Source: an uncultured Bacteroidales bacterium (GTDB lineage: Bacteria; Bacteroidota; Bacteroidia; Bacteroidales; UBA932). From it: a DNA stretch of 64,000 nucleotides. This document shows positions 1 through 8,743 of the stretch, piece by piece. The translations under genes and the position numbers were made by a program. The notes below the pieces were generated by a model. It was not told where the DNA came from and ran no database searches. It saw only the letters and a list, made by a program, of their open reading frames with translations. Location: positions 1 through 64,000 of the forward strand of contig CALUPD010000004.1 of NCBI GenBank assembly GCA_944322605.1. The letters are read 5' to 3'. Numbering within the stretch: position 1 is the first letter of the stretch; each line of letters opens with the position of its first letter.

Positions 1-365
1 TATAATTCATGACCGTTGGAATCGATTATTGATATTCCTGATGCCATTACGCAATTATTTCCAATGACAATCCGTTTTTGCGCATGGATATATGCGCCAT
101 TTATCCTGCAATTATCTCCAATAGTAATTTCACTTTTTTCACCATCGTTTAAAATTTCAGTATAAAAAGGCATTCCTGCATGATAATTCCTTGCAGATCT
201 GCCTATTCGACAATTTTCTCCAATTTTTACCCCCCCCTTTGATTTATTCACAATGCGACTTTTATAGTGAATAACCGCATTCTTGCCTAAACTGATATTT
301 TTGTTTCTCAAAACTAACAATTTAGTATGTATTTCAGACAATATATGCAATAATAAATCTCTCAT
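1..365 (-). CDS. Acyltransferase with left-handed beta-helix fold (3' end cut by window)
   Basis: Reading the minus strand from the ATG at 363-365 gives an open frame to the window edge, about 121 residues. It begins MRDLLLHILSEIHTKLL and continues with hexapeptide-type repeats (IGENCRIG, IGDNCRI, IGNNCVMASG), the pattern of WbbJ/maltose O-acetyltransferase-like proteins that acetylate sugars. The gene follows the CysE-like acetyltransferase after a 7-bp gap, so it is very probably the next gene of the same polysaccharide operon. The C-terminal part, including most of the active-site coil, lies outside the window. Sugar O-acetylation is inferred from family and context; the acceptor is unknown. 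Confidence 0.7.
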   Translation of the reverse strand, partial: MRDLLLHILSEIHTKLLVLRNKNISLGKNAVIHYKSRIVNKSKGGVKIGENCRIGRSARNYHAGMPFYTEILNDGEKSEITIGDNCRINGAYIHAQKRIVIGNNCVMASGISIIDSNGHEL

Positions 366-372
366 AACTTTC

Positions 373-921
373 TTACACTTTCCTATTTACATACCCTTCT
401 GCTCCGTTCATGGATATTATTTTCGCAGGAACGCCGCCAACGCAGGCATTGTCCGGGATGTCGCTTGTCACAACCGCATTCGCCCCTATTGCCACGTTAT
501 TGCCTATCGTTACTTTTCCTACTATTTTGGCGCCGGGTCCTATATATACCCCGTTCCCGATAACAGGACATCCTTTATGTTTGCCCATGTTCGCTTGTCC
601 CAAAGTCACGCCTTGCGATATATTGACATTGTCGCCTATTATAGTACCGCCATTGACTACGATAGTGCCGTAATGCCCGATATAAAAGCCCTTTCCGATT
701 TTGGTATTCCACGGTATCTGTATGCCGTAATGCCTTTGCATCAATAGCAGTTTCATCTTGAACAGCATGGCAAAAGGCAATAAGTACCCTTTTCTCCCCG
801 CGCTTTGGACCAAACGAAGGAAAAAAGTGTACTTGAAACCAGGGGTCATAAAGTAGATTTTTAGGAATCCACCCCCCGTGTACCTATACAGGTCTTGCCT
901 TATCAATGTAAAGACTGACAT
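373..921 (-). CDS. Serine O-acetyltransferase-like sugar acetyltransferase
   Basis: A 182-residue protein of the CysE/LbetaH family. The N-terminal 70 residues resemble the short helical region of polysaccharide-locus CysE homologues. Hexapeptide repeats follow from about residue 75 (IGKGFYIGHYGTIVV, IGDNVNISQGVTLG, IGNGVYIGPGAKIVG, IGNNVAIGANAVV), ending in the VGGVPAK loop. It is shorter than housekeeping CysE (about 270 residues), and such short forms in capsule loci generally acetylate sugars rather than serine. Its ATG shares one base with the stop of the upstream SGNH-type gene (TAATG at 919-923), indicating translational coupling. Substrate unknown. Confidence 0.8.
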   Translation of the reverse strand: MSVFTLIRQDLYRYTGGGFLKIYFMTPGFKYTFFLRLVQSAGRKGYLLPFAMLFKMKLLLMQRHYGIQIPWNTKIGKGFYIGHYGTIVVNGGTIIGDNVNISQGVTLGQANMGKHKGCPVIGNGVYIGPGAKIVGKVTIGNNVAIGANAVVTSDIPDNACVGGVPAKIISMNGAEGYVNRKV

Positions 922-1856
922 TAAAATAGTGCCTTTAATTCACCAACCAATTTTTCTGTAAACAATACCGCACCATCATGGTTGACATGCGCAGCATCTT
1001 TAAAATAACAAGGTTTCAGTAAGTCTTTATCCCTAAACAAATCTGTTATAATTTCAGCATCATATTCTTCACATATGTCTATTAATTCCGTATACTGCGA
1101 AATAGACTCATATTCACCTGATTCGTACCTCGGAGTAAGTACAAACGCCACATCGGTTCCTGCATCCCTGCATCTTTTCAGAGTACTGAGCAAAACTTTG
1201 GATGATTTCTCATCCAATCCGTCTTCATCATAATAATCGCGTACTTCCATTTTACTGTCCGGAAGATTGCCATAAACAGGTGCATAACCTCCGGGCTGGT
1301 ACGAATAATCCGGCATTACGCATTTGTAAAGATATGCATATAATCTCGAATTGAATGCATAAAGATATGACATCATCTTTATATACTCGAATTCAGACTT
1401 CATAAGTATCGCATTCCGGCAAAACTCGTTTGTCCTGTACCATGGATTCAAGTCAGAGATAGCATCTCTATCTTCTTGGCTTGGAGCAGAAAGAAAAACT
1501 GGACTGACAGACCAAATTATCAATTTAGGAGAGTATCTGTCCAAAATGCCGTTTACCATGGCATTCTGATAGTAAAAACGCATGCCATCCTTCCCGCAAT
1601 TATATGTCGACATTCCCAATGAATCTTCTATAATAGAACTCACATAACTGTGCAAAGCGTCCGATGCACCCATGATTATAACATCAGAATCAACTTCTTC
1701 CATCGTATACTCAGTTATCATCCCATTCGGAGAATGCTGTAAGGCCTTATGCTCAAGAAAATAGAAAACATATCCCGATACCCTGTCTACTATGAAAAAC
1801 AAGGCAACGAACAGAAGGCCTTTGATTAGAATTTTTTTCATATCTGATTTAGTCAT
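921..1856 (-). CDS. Membrane-anchored SGNH/DltD-like protein
   Basis: A 311-residue protein with one N-terminal membrane segment (about residues 8-32) and an extracytoplasmic domain. The motif IMGASDALHSY puts a serine at residue 65 after a beta strand, and DAAHVNHDG near the C-terminus supplies Asp287-x-x-His290. This is the block I / block V pattern of SGNH hydrolases and of DltD/AlgX-type partners of MBOAT acyltransferases. It lies 12 bp downstream of the MBOAT gene and overlaps the next gene by one base. The likely role is the periplasmic step of acyl or aminoacyl transfer to a surface polysaccharide. Overall similarity to DltD is structural rather than obvious in sequence, so the Dlt link rests on motifs and order. 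Confidence 0.7.
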   Translation of the reverse strand: MTKSDMKKILIKGLLFVALFFIVDRVSGYVFYFLEHKALQHSPNGMITEYTMEEVDSDVIIMGASDALHSYVSSIIEDSLGMSTYNCGKDGMRFYYQNAMVNGILDRYSPKLIIWSVSPVFLSAPSQEDRDAISDLNPWYRTNEFCRNAILMKSEFEYIKMMSYLYAFNSRLYAYLYKCVMPDYSYQPGGYAPVYGNLPDSKMEVRDYYDEDGLDEKSSKVLLSTLKRCRDAGTDVAFVLTPRYESGEYESISQYTELIDICEEYDAEIITDLFRDKDLLKPCYFKDAAHVNHDGAVLFTEKLVGELKALF

Positions 1857-1868
1857 TCCCTGCCTCCT

Positions 1869-3308
1869 TTAAAACTGAAAGTAAATAAACTGGCCTGAAT
1901 CCAAAACTCCAAATGAAAGAATCAGCATTATGACTGCCACATATGATAGCCATCTTACAACAATATACCTGCTTTCGAATAATCTGAATCTGTTCGGGAG
2001 AAATTCGTCACGAAAATCTATAATGAATAATATGGCAAGACATGTCAATGCATAGCCAAGCGTAGTTACATCCAGAAATAACGGACCATGCTGCATAAAT
2101 ATCTTGCCGATTACATCCGATGCATCTTGCAGATTCGCACATCTGCCAAAAATCTGCGAAAACGCGAATAAAACGAAAACTACTATACAGCAAACCAATT
2201 TGTACCACCATTTTTCACCCAACCCGTGCTTTTTCTCGAATTTGCTTCTCTTGCCCTGCATCATTGCTTCTATGCTCAGATATACACCCTGCACAAGGCC
2301 CCATACGATAAATGTGAGCGCAGCGCCATGCCATATTCCGCTAATCAGAAAAGTAAGCATCAAGGCCGCCACTATTCCCCATATCTTCCATCCCCTCAAA
2401 ATGAACGAAAGCGGGGTATAAATATAATCAGTCAACCATTGAATCAGAGACATATGCCATCTGCGCCAGAATTCAGACATGGATGTAGCAAAAAACGGCC
2501 TGCGGAAGTTCGGTATTACGGCAAACCCGAGACATCTTGCAACGCCCATTGCGATCAGTGAATAACCTCCCAAATCTGCATACACTTGAAACGGATAAAG
2601 CACTGAAGCGAAAGCCAAAGTAGTTCCGTTATGATTGGCTATATTGTTGAATACTGCATCTACATATATTCCGAGTCTGTCAGCAACACACAGTTTCATG
2701 AAATAACCCCACATCATAAGTTTTGCACCTTTCACCAAATCCGAATACTTGCTGGACTGCATCTTTGCAAACTGTGGAAACATGTTTCCCGCCCTTTCTA
2801 TCGGCCCGGATAGTACCAATGGGAAAAAAGACAGGAACAACCCGACCGATGCTATGTTTTTTTCACATTCGACTTCTTCATTATAAACATCTATAATATA
2901 ACCTATCGCCATGAACGTATAAAATGAAATCCCGACAGGAAGAAGAAGTTCGATTTTAGGCAACCCTAAAGAAAGTCCGGACGAAACGAGAGCATCAGAA
3001 ATCGCATTGTTTATAAAGGCAAAATACTTGAAAAAAAGCAAAGGAAGCAATACCAGAATTATTCCCCACCTCATCATTCTCTTTTTCGTTTTTTCCTTGT
3101 CCGACATATCTATGCTTCTTGTTGAAAAATAAGTAAATCCTGTTACTGCAACAAGCAGTAAGGCATAGACAGGCTGCAAGTTCATATAAAAGAAATAACT
3201 TGCAACCAAAAGAAACCATATCCTCCATTTAGCCGGAACTATATTGTATAAGATTACGACTACGGGGAAAAATATCAAAAAATTGAATGATGTAAATGTC
3301 ATACCCAA
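1869..3308 (-). CDS. MBOAT family O-acyltransferase (DltB/AlgI-like)
   Basis: A 479-residue polytopic membrane protein starting MGMTFTSFNFLIFFPVV, the usual N-terminus of the AlgI/DltB/PatA branch of MBOAT proteins. Signature features are the FFPLVLSGPIERAGNMFPQF segment (about 161-180), WRRWHMSLIQWLTDYIYTPL with His285, and SGIWHGAALTFIVWG with the expected catalytic His327. Such enzymes move an acyl or D-alanyl group from a cytoplasmic donor to an extracytoplasmic polysaccharide. Here the donor is probably the carrier protein encoded 45 bp upstream. AlgI-type polysaccharide acetylation is the alternative, but the adjacent adenylation and carrier genes favour a Dlt-like role. Confidence 0.9.
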   Translation of the reverse strand: MGMTFTSFNFLIFFPVVVILYNIVPAKWRIWFLLVASYFFYMNLQPVYALLLVAVTGFTYFSTRSIDMSDKEKTKKRMMRWGIILVLLPLLFFKYFAFINNAISDALVSSGLSLGLPKIELLLPVGISFYTFMAIGYIIDVYNEEVECEKNIASVGLFLSFFPLVLSGPIERAGNMFPQFAKMQSSKYSDLVKGAKLMMWGYFMKLCVADRLGIYVDAVFNNIANHNGTTLAFASVLYPFQVYADLGGYSLIAMGVARCLGFAVIPNFRRPFFATSMSEFWRRWHMSLIQWLTDYIYTPLSFILRGWKIWGIVAALMLTFLISGIWHGAALTFIVWGLVQGVYLSIEAMMQGKRSKFEKKHGLGEKWWYKLVCCIVVFVLFAFSQIFGRCANLQDASDVIGKIFMQHGPLFLDVTTLGYALTCLAILFIIDFRDEFLPNRFRLFESRYIVVRWLSYVAVIMLILSFGVLDSGQFIYFQF

Positions 3309-3353
3309 CTTTTCTTCCTAAAACTTAAAAAACGCCTGCTCCTGAAAATTGAA

Positions 3354-3608
3354 CTACTGAAGCTTTGATTCTACAATAGAAATAAGGTCTCCTACCTGCT
3401 TCATCTTGTTCAAGTCTTTTAATTTGAATTTGATTTGGAATTCGTTTTCCACTTCCGTTATCATAAGCATATGAGTGAGCGAATCCCACGTTTCAACATC
3501 ATTGGCTGTCAAATCGTCTCTCAGAACAAGATCTTTCTCATTGAAAACTTTTCTAAAAATTAAGGTCAGTCTTTCTACAATTTCTTCTCTTTTCATAATA
3601 TTTACCAT
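3354..3608 (-). CDS. Acyl/aminoacyl carrier protein (DltC-like)
   Basis: An 84-residue acidic helical protein with the phosphopantetheine attachment motif DVETWDSLTHM (Ser43 counted from MVN), typical of ACP/PCP/DltC carriers. The gene begins directly after the stop of the GNAT gene. A second in-frame ATG (MKREE) four codons later is an equally plausible start, since neither has a convincing Shine-Dalgarno sequence, which is normal in Bacteroidales. Placed between an adenylation enzyme and an MBOAT, it probably carries the activated amino acid to the membrane acyltransferase. A fatty-acid ACP role is unlikely because no fatty acid genes adjoin it. Confidence 0.9.
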   Translation of the reverse strand: MVNIMKREEIVERLTLIFRKVFNEKDLVLRDDLTANDVETWDSLTHMLMITEVENEFQIKFKLKDLNKMKQVGDLISIVESKLQ

Positions 3609-4277
3609 TTAAATATCTTTCTCCATTAATAATTCCACATTATATGGGAAATAATTCATAACCAAAGGATGTTCCGAAACATACCTTTTGACTATCTTGA
3701 ATCCGCTACGTTCATGCGATTTTATAATAGCAGGATTGTTTTCAAAGACATGCAATTGAGCCTTGCGACAATCAGGATTCAATTCTTTAGCTCTCTGCAA
3801 ATGCCTGACCATCAATTTACCGATCAGTCTATGGCCTCTATGTTCGGAAGCAGTATATGAATACTCCAACTGATACGCACCATCCTCGCGCGGTATCTGC
3901 AAACTTTTCACTATTTCCTGTTTGTCGGCAGTTCCAAGGACCTTCTCCTTTGGAAAGAAATAATTGATAAGATTAGCTTTCAATAATGCAGACGGCATGT
4001 TGTCTTCATTATGGCCCTCAAGCCACCCCCCCATAGCAGATACAGGAACTCCTTGATGACATGCTACATAAAAACTACTAAGAGAGAATTCGCACCCGTC
4101 AACTTCTTCATTCAGTATATTTATCAAACATTTCTTTATTTCTTCTTCGCTCATGTCAAAGAAATTTGCAAGTCCTAAATTCTCAGTCATGCTTTTTTCA
4201 GCTTCTATGATGACGTCCGAAATAAAATCAGCATCATCAAGGCATGCTTGCCTTATAACATAATCTTCGTCAACCAT
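3609..4277 (-). CDS. GNAT family N-acetyltransferase
   Basis: A 222-residue protein with a C-terminal GNAT fold. The acetyl-CoA-binding turn appears as SEHRGHRLIGKLMVRHLQRA (about residues 142-162), followed by the beta-strand pair QLHVFENNPAIIKSHERSGFKIV. The N-terminal half is less conserved. It overlaps the 3' end of the adenylation gene by 8 bp and abuts the carrier-protein gene, so it belongs to the same module. GNAT enzymes are not part of classical dlt operons. One reading is N-acylation of the amino acid before or after loading on the carrier; another is acetylation of an amino sugar. The substrate is not readable from sequence. Confidence 0.75.
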   Translation of the reverse strand: MVDEDYVIRQACLDDADFISDVIIEAEKSMTENLGLANFFDMSEEEIKKCLINILNEEVDGCEFSLSSFYVACHQGVPVSAMGGWLEGHNEDNMPSALLKANLINYFFPKEKVLGTADKQEIVKSLQIPREDGAYQLEYSYTASEHRGHRLIGKLMVRHLQRAKELNPDCRKAQLHVFENNPAIIKSHERSGFKIVKRYVSEHPLVMNYFPYNVELLMEKDI

Positions 4278-5772
4278 TAACTGCCTCCTTTAATTTTTTT
4301 CTGTCAATTTTATCGTTTGCATTAAGAGGAAACGGTTTCAGGAAAATCGTCCTCGTCGGTATCATGTAAGACGGCATTTTCGAATGCATGTATTCCATTA
4401 ATTCGACCGTATCAAACTTATCAGATTCTATGAACATTGCTATTTCAGTCAACCCTTGTTCATTATTAAAGGCTACGCAAACAGCATTTTTACCATTAAG
4501 CCATTGCCTTGCATGAAATTCCACTTCGCCCAATTCCACTCTGAATCCCTGAATCTTTGCCTGCTGATCTATTCTACCTGAATACATTATATCGCCGTCC
4601 TTGTCAAAATAGCACAAATCCCCTGTTCTGTAGAATCTTCTCTTTTGGCCGCCAATATTTTTTACAAAGAATGATTTCTCATTTTGTTCGTCATTTTTCC
4701 AATATCCTTGCGTAACCTGATTACCGCTTACGCATAATTCGCCTTTTTCGCCTTCTGCTACTAGTTCCAACGAATCATCGACTATTATCGCCATCACATT
4801 CGCAAGCGGTTTCCCAATGGAAACTATTCCGTTCAGTGTCTTGTTAGGTTCATTCTTTTTCAATTCATACCATGTGCAATATATTGTCGATTCAGTAGGA
4901 CCGTAAAAATCATATAAAGTAACATTAGGCGCGTATTTTCTCCATTCTTCCATCAAAGCCAACGGAACCGCCTCAGCAGTAAGTATGCAATGGCGCATAC
5001 TTGTCGAATCTATTTCATCGAAGTATGGCTTGAGATAACGCAACATTGACGGGGCCATGGCACCGAAAGTCAATTTCTGTTCTTCAATCAAAGAACCGGC
5101 ATACACATATTTTACTTCACCATAAGGAATCGTATAACAACATGCACCTTTCGTAAGAGGTACAAGATATCCTTGCACAGAAACGTCGAATGTAAGATCA
5201 AAACATTGCAGGCATCTGTCTTCACAATCTATATCTATCCCTGTATTCCAAAAAGAATTCATAAAGGCAGCAACATTTTTACGGCTTATCATGACTCCTT
5301 TAGGTTTACCGGTACTTCCAGATGTAAAAAGTATATACGCCAACTCGTCATCTGAAAATTTTCTGCTAATTTCCAAATGATCAGCATGGTAATTTAATGA
5401 ACAAGTACTTAAAATATTGTCCTTGTCATATCTTGTATTTTCACTTGAATCTAAAATAATGCCTGTCTCAACCTGAGCCAATATGTCGCATATTCTCTCC
5501 ATAGGCCAGTTGGGATGCAGTGGCACATATGACTTGCCTTCTAACCATAGAGCGAATATTGAAGCATAGGTTTCAAGGTCATCATTAATTACCAATCCCG
5601 CTACCTGCTCCTTTGCATTTCTGTCGTTAAGTGCGCTCCTTATCTTCGATATGCATTCCCCGAACTGCTGGTAAGTATATTCCTTTTCGTTTATCATGAA
5701 TGCATTCCTTTCAGGATACTTACCGATAGCTGCTATTACCGGAGATAGTATTTCGCTATAAAAATCGTACAT
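4270..5772 (-). CDS. Amino-acid adenylating enzyme (DltA-like carrier-protein ligase)
   Basis: A 500-residue stand-alone ANL adenylation enzyme, the length of DltA (D-alanine:carrier protein ligase). Core motifs are present: LFTSGSTGKPKGV (148-160), FDLTFDVSV (191-199), FYGPTEST (289-296), YRTGDL (381-386), GRIDQQAKIQGFRVE (399-413) and NANDKIDR with the catalytic lysine Lys488. Asp196 in the FDVSV segment occupies the position that binds the alpha-amino group in DltA and NRPS domains, so an amino acid substrate is likely. It would activate the substrate with ATP and load it on the carrier protein encoded two genes downstream. The gene is visibly richer in A+T than the upstream epimerase genes. 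D-alanine itself is not proven. Confidence 0.85.
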   Translation of the reverse strand: MYDFYSEILSPVIAAIGKYPERNAFMINEKEYTYQQFGECISKIRSALNDRNAKEQVAGLVINDDLETYASIFALWLEGKSYVPLHPNWPMERICDILAQVETGIILDSSENTRYDKDNILSTCSLNYHADHLEISRKFSDDELAYILFTSGSTGKPKGVMISRKNVAAFMNSFWNTGIDIDCEDRCLQCFDLTFDVSVQGYLVPLTKGACCYTIPYGEVKYVYAGSLIEEQKLTFGAMAPSMLRYLKPYFDEIDSTSMRHCILTAEAVPLALMEEWRKYAPNVTLYDFYGPTESTIYCTWYELKKNEPNKTLNGIVSIGKPLANVMAIIVDDSLELVAEGEKGELCVSGNQVTQGYWKNDEQNEKSFFVKNIGGQKRRFYRTGDLCYFDKDGDIMYSGRIDQQAKIQGFRVELGEVEFHARQWLNGKNAVCVAFNNEQGLTEIAMFIESDKFDTVELMEYMHSKMPSYMIPTRTIFLKPFPLNANDKIDRKKLKEAVNG

Positions 5773-5841
5773 AAAATTACATTTAAATCAATCGAACATG
5801 CACATTACCCGATAGATATCTTATCATCTACTACCTAATCC

Positions 5842-6810
5842 CTACAAATTCTCCCAATACCATTTGACCGCTTCCTTCAGGCCTTGCTTCATGCTGAACT
5901 TGGGGTCGTAGCCGAGGAGTTCCCGGGCCTTGTCGACACAAGCCAGCGAATGAGGGATGTCTCCCACGCGGTTGGGACCGTGGACAGCTTCGACCTTGGC
6001 GATTTCAGGGTCGAATTCGCTCAGGTATTCTTTCAGATAAGCCACGAGCTGGTTCAATGTCGTCCTCTCGCCGTATGCAGTGTTGTATATCTGGTTGACT
6101 GCTTCCTGGTTGGCGGTCGTAAGGGCCAGCATGTTCATCTGTATCACATTGTCGATGTATGTGAAGTCGCGGCTGTATTCCCCGTCCCCGTTGATGGTCG
6201 GGCTTTGGTGCGACATGAATTTCATCACGAACAGCGGAATTACCGCAGCATAAGCTCCGTGAGGGTCCTGCCTGCGGCCGAAAACATTGAAATAGCGCAG
6301 GCCTATGTATTCGAACCCGTAGGTCCGCGCGAAAACGTCGGCATAAAGCTCGTCGACGTACTTCGTTATCGCATACGGCGAAAGAGGCTTGCCTATCACG
6401 TCTTCCACCTTTGGAAGGCTCTTGCTGTCCCCGTATGTCGAAGAGCTTGCGGCGAAAATGAATCTCTTGATTCCTGCATCGCGCGAAGCCACAGCCATGT
6501 TCAGGAATCCGCCTATGTTCACCTCGTTGGTCGTCACCGGATCCTTTATAGAGCGAGGCACGGAACCCAAAGCGGCTTCGTGCAGCACGTATTCCATTCC
6601 CTCGACAGCCTTGCGGCAATCGTCGAGATTGCGTATGTCCCCGACCTGGAGGGTGAACGTATCAGGATATTTTTCCAGCAACGGGAATATGTTTTCCGGC
6701 TTTCCGGTCGCGAAATTGTCAAGGCAACGGACAATATGGCCTTCTTTCAAGAGGTGTTCGCATAGATTGGAGCCTATGAACCCGGCCCCGCCGGTCACTA
6801 ATATTTTCAT
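5842..6810 (-). CDS. NAD-dependent UDP-sugar 4-epimerase (WbpP/GalE-like SDR)
   Basis: A 322-residue extended short-chain dehydrogenase. The Rossmann motif TGGAGFIGSNL (6-16), ASSSTYG (121-127) and the catalytic Y146xxxK150 pair are intact. The segment LRYFNVFGRRQDPHGAYAAVIP is characteristic of UDP-GlcNAc/GalNAc (or uronic acid) 4-epimerases of the WbpP/VipB group. It would interconvert UDP-hexosamines for the surface polysaccharide. It lies 20 bp downstream of the membrane dehydratase, with a 69-bp gap before the adenylation gene. A member of this family acting on UDP-glucose or UDP-glucuronate cannot be excluded. Confidence 0.85.
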   Translation of the reverse strand: MKILVTGGAGFIGSNLCEHLLKEGHIVRCLDNFATGKPENIFPLLEKYPDTFTLQVGDIRNLDDCRKAVEGMEYVLHEAALGSVPRSIKDPVTTNEVNIGGFLNMAVASRDAGIKRFIFAASSSTYGDSKSLPKVEDVIGKPLSPYAITKYVDELYADVFARTYGFEYIGLRYFNVFGRRQDPHGAYAAVIPLFVMKFMSHQSPTINGDGEYSRDFTYIDNVIQMNMLALTTANQEAVNQIYNTAYGERTTLNQLVAYLKEYLSEFDPEIAKVEAVHGPNRVGDIPHSLACVDKARELLGYDPKFSMKQGLKEAVKWYWENL

Positions 6811-6829
6811 AATTAAGGCAAATATAAGA

Positions 6830-8743
6830 TTATTTATCCAATTTTTCGTACTCCGAGTTCATGCTTTTGTACTCAGGGAGTATTTGTTTCATTTTCTTAA
6901 CCATTTCGACTTTTTCCACCTTGATTGCAAGGTCCGTAAGTTCGTCTATAGCATTATCGACGACATTGTAGTCGTATTCGCGCACTTTCGCGCGCATGAT
7001 CTTCTTGTTCTCCGTAGGGATGGTATTTTCCTTGGTCGCCAAGAGTTCTTCATAGAGCTTTTCGCCAGGCCTAAGGCCGGTGAATTTGATTTCTATGTCC
7101 TTGCCCGGTTCAAGGCCTGAGAACTCGATCATCCTGCGGGCCAGGTCAACGATTTTGACAGGAGTGCCCATGTCGAACACGAAGATTTCCCCGCCCTTGC
7201 CCATGAAAGTAGCTTCAAGCACCAAACGGCAGGCCTCCGGAATGGTCATGAAATAGCGCGTTATCTCAGGATGGGTCACCGTGAGCGGGCCGCCTTTGGC
7301 AAGCTGTTCCTTGAATCTCGGGATTACCGAGCCGTTGCTGCCGAGCACGTTTCCGAACCTCGTAGTGATGAACTGGGTCCTTCCTTCGATCGAACCATTA
7401 TTGATAGCGACACCGAGGCTCTGCACATAGACTTCCGCCAAACGCTTGGAAGCTCCCATGACATTGGCCGGATTGACAGCCTTGTCGGTGGAAATCATGA
7501 CGAATTTCTCGACACCGTATTTCACGGCCATGTTTGCGACTATCCTTGTGCCGTAGACATTAGTATGCACCGCCTCGCAAGGATTTTCTTCCATCAGGGG
7601 CACATGCTTGTAGGCTGCCGCATGGAAGACCATCTGCGGATGGAAACGCCTGAAGACTGATTCGACCCTGTTTCCCATCCTTATGTCACCCATGACAGGC
7701 TCGAAATGCACGTCAGGGAATTTTTCTTCGAGTTCGAGGCGGATATTGTGCATCGGCGTTTCCGCGCTGTCGAAAAGTATCAGGTCCTTGAGTCCGAATG
7801 TGCACAGCTGGCGGCAGATTTCGCTTCCGATCGAACCGGCAGCTCCCGTCACCAAGACTGATTTCCCTTTCAGGGACTCGGCAATTTCATCCATGTTGAT
7901 TTTTATCTCGTCCCTGCCCAAAAGGTCCTCGATCCTCAGTTCCGGCAGGTTCCTGAGCTTCTGCTTTCCTTGCAGCACTTCGTCGATGGAAGGAAGGAAG
8001 AGCATCTTCAGCTTCTCGTTGGCTGCATACTTGACAAGCCTGTCGCTTTCATTTTTGACAGTCTTATGGCCTGTGAAGAACAAGGCCCTGATATGGAGCC
8101 TGTGCACCAATTTCCTGAAATCGCCTTCGCTTTCTATCGAATACACCTTGTATTGGCCTATCCTGAGATGGTTGCTCCGCCCCGCCCTGAGATAGCCTTC
8201 GACCTGGTAATTCGACAGGTATTCCTTTCTGAACGAATCGGAAACAGGAGCATTGCCTTCTCCATTGTCGATAATCAGGAGCTTGTCTTTTTTCGGTATC
8301 CCGACACGGTCCACGAGGAAATAATAGGTTTGGATCATGACCACCCTGCACGCGCTCAGCATGAACAATGTCAGGAAGAAGTCGAAAGTAGCTCCTATGA
8401 TTATCTCCTTCGCAGGCATTTTCGAAATCTGGAACATCGTGACTACGATGATCGCCGCTTTCAGAAGCGACATGCACATGATCCTGCCCACTTCCGTGAA
8501 CGGGGAATGCCTGATTATCCCTGTATAGGATTTGAATATGTAGCTGCTGATCGCCGTTGCCATGACCGCCGTTATTGACAGCGTAAGGAATTCGGTCTTG
8601 AATGCCCCGAGGCTGAACACATAGTTAAGTATAAGCCACGCTGCAACGGTCGCAACGAATGACAGGACAAGATCGATAAAGAATACGACCCAGCGGTTGA
8701 AGTACCTCGCTCCGACTAATTTGTCAAATAAGGTTCTGCACAT
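6830..8743 (-). CDS. Membrane UDP-sugar 4,6-dehydratase (CapD/WbpM/PglF-like)
   Basis: A 637-residue protein with about four N-terminal membrane segments (residues 18-140), a CoA-binding-like middle domain and a C-terminal SDR domain. The NAD motif VTGAAGSIGSEI is at 298-309, and HAAAYKHVPLMEENP at 374-388. The active-site region STDKAVNPANVMGASKR (418-434) shows the Thr-Asp-Lys arrangement of the FlaA1/WbpM dehydratases instead of Ser-Tyr-Lys. These enzymes convert UDP-GlcNAc to the 4-keto-6-deoxy intermediate that starts synthesis of sugars such as QuiNAc, FucNAc or bacillosamine. It is the first sugar enzyme after UpxY in the operon. Confidence 0.9.
   Translation of the reverse strand: MCRTLFDKLVGARYFNRWVVFFIDLVLSFVATVAAWLILNYVFSLGAFKTEFLTLSITAVMATAISSYIFKSYTGIIRHSPFTEVGRIMCMSLLKAAIIVVTMFQISKMPAKEIIIGATFDFFLTLFMLSACRVVMIQTYYFLVDRVGIPKKDKLLIIDNGEGNAPVSDSFRKEYLSNYQVEGYLRAGRSNHLRIGQYKVYSIESEGDFRKLVHRLHIRALFFTGHKTVKNESDRLVKYAANEKLKMLFLPSIDEVLQGKQKLRNLPELRIEDLLGRDEIKINMDEIAESLKGKSVLVTGAAGSIGSEICRQLCTFGLKDLILFDSAETPMHNIRLELEEKFPDVHFEPVMGDIRMGNRVESVFRRFHPQMVFHAAAYKHVPLMEENPCEAVHTNVYGTRIVANMAVKYGVEKFVMISTDKAVNPANVMGASKRLAEVYVQSLGVAINNGSIEGRTQFITTRFGNVLGSNGSVIPRFKEQLAKGGPLTVTHPEITRYFMTIPEACRLVLEATFMGKGGEIFVFDMGTPVKIVDLARRMIEFSGLEPGKDIEIKFTGLRPGEKLYEELLATKENTIPTENKKIMRAKVREYDYNVVDNAIDELTDLAIKVEKVEMVKKMKQILPEYKSMNSEYEKLDK

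Noticed and set aside
1869..3308. Alginate O-acetyltransferase AlgI as a firm name for the MBOAT
   Set aside because: Adenylation and carrier genes next to it point to an aminoacyl-type donor; the exact subfamily is not resolvable by eye.
5884..6765. Long open frame (293 codons) on the plus strand
   Set aside because: It lies entirely antisense to the epimerase gene, whose motifs are complete; the frame is His/Val-rich and matches no family.
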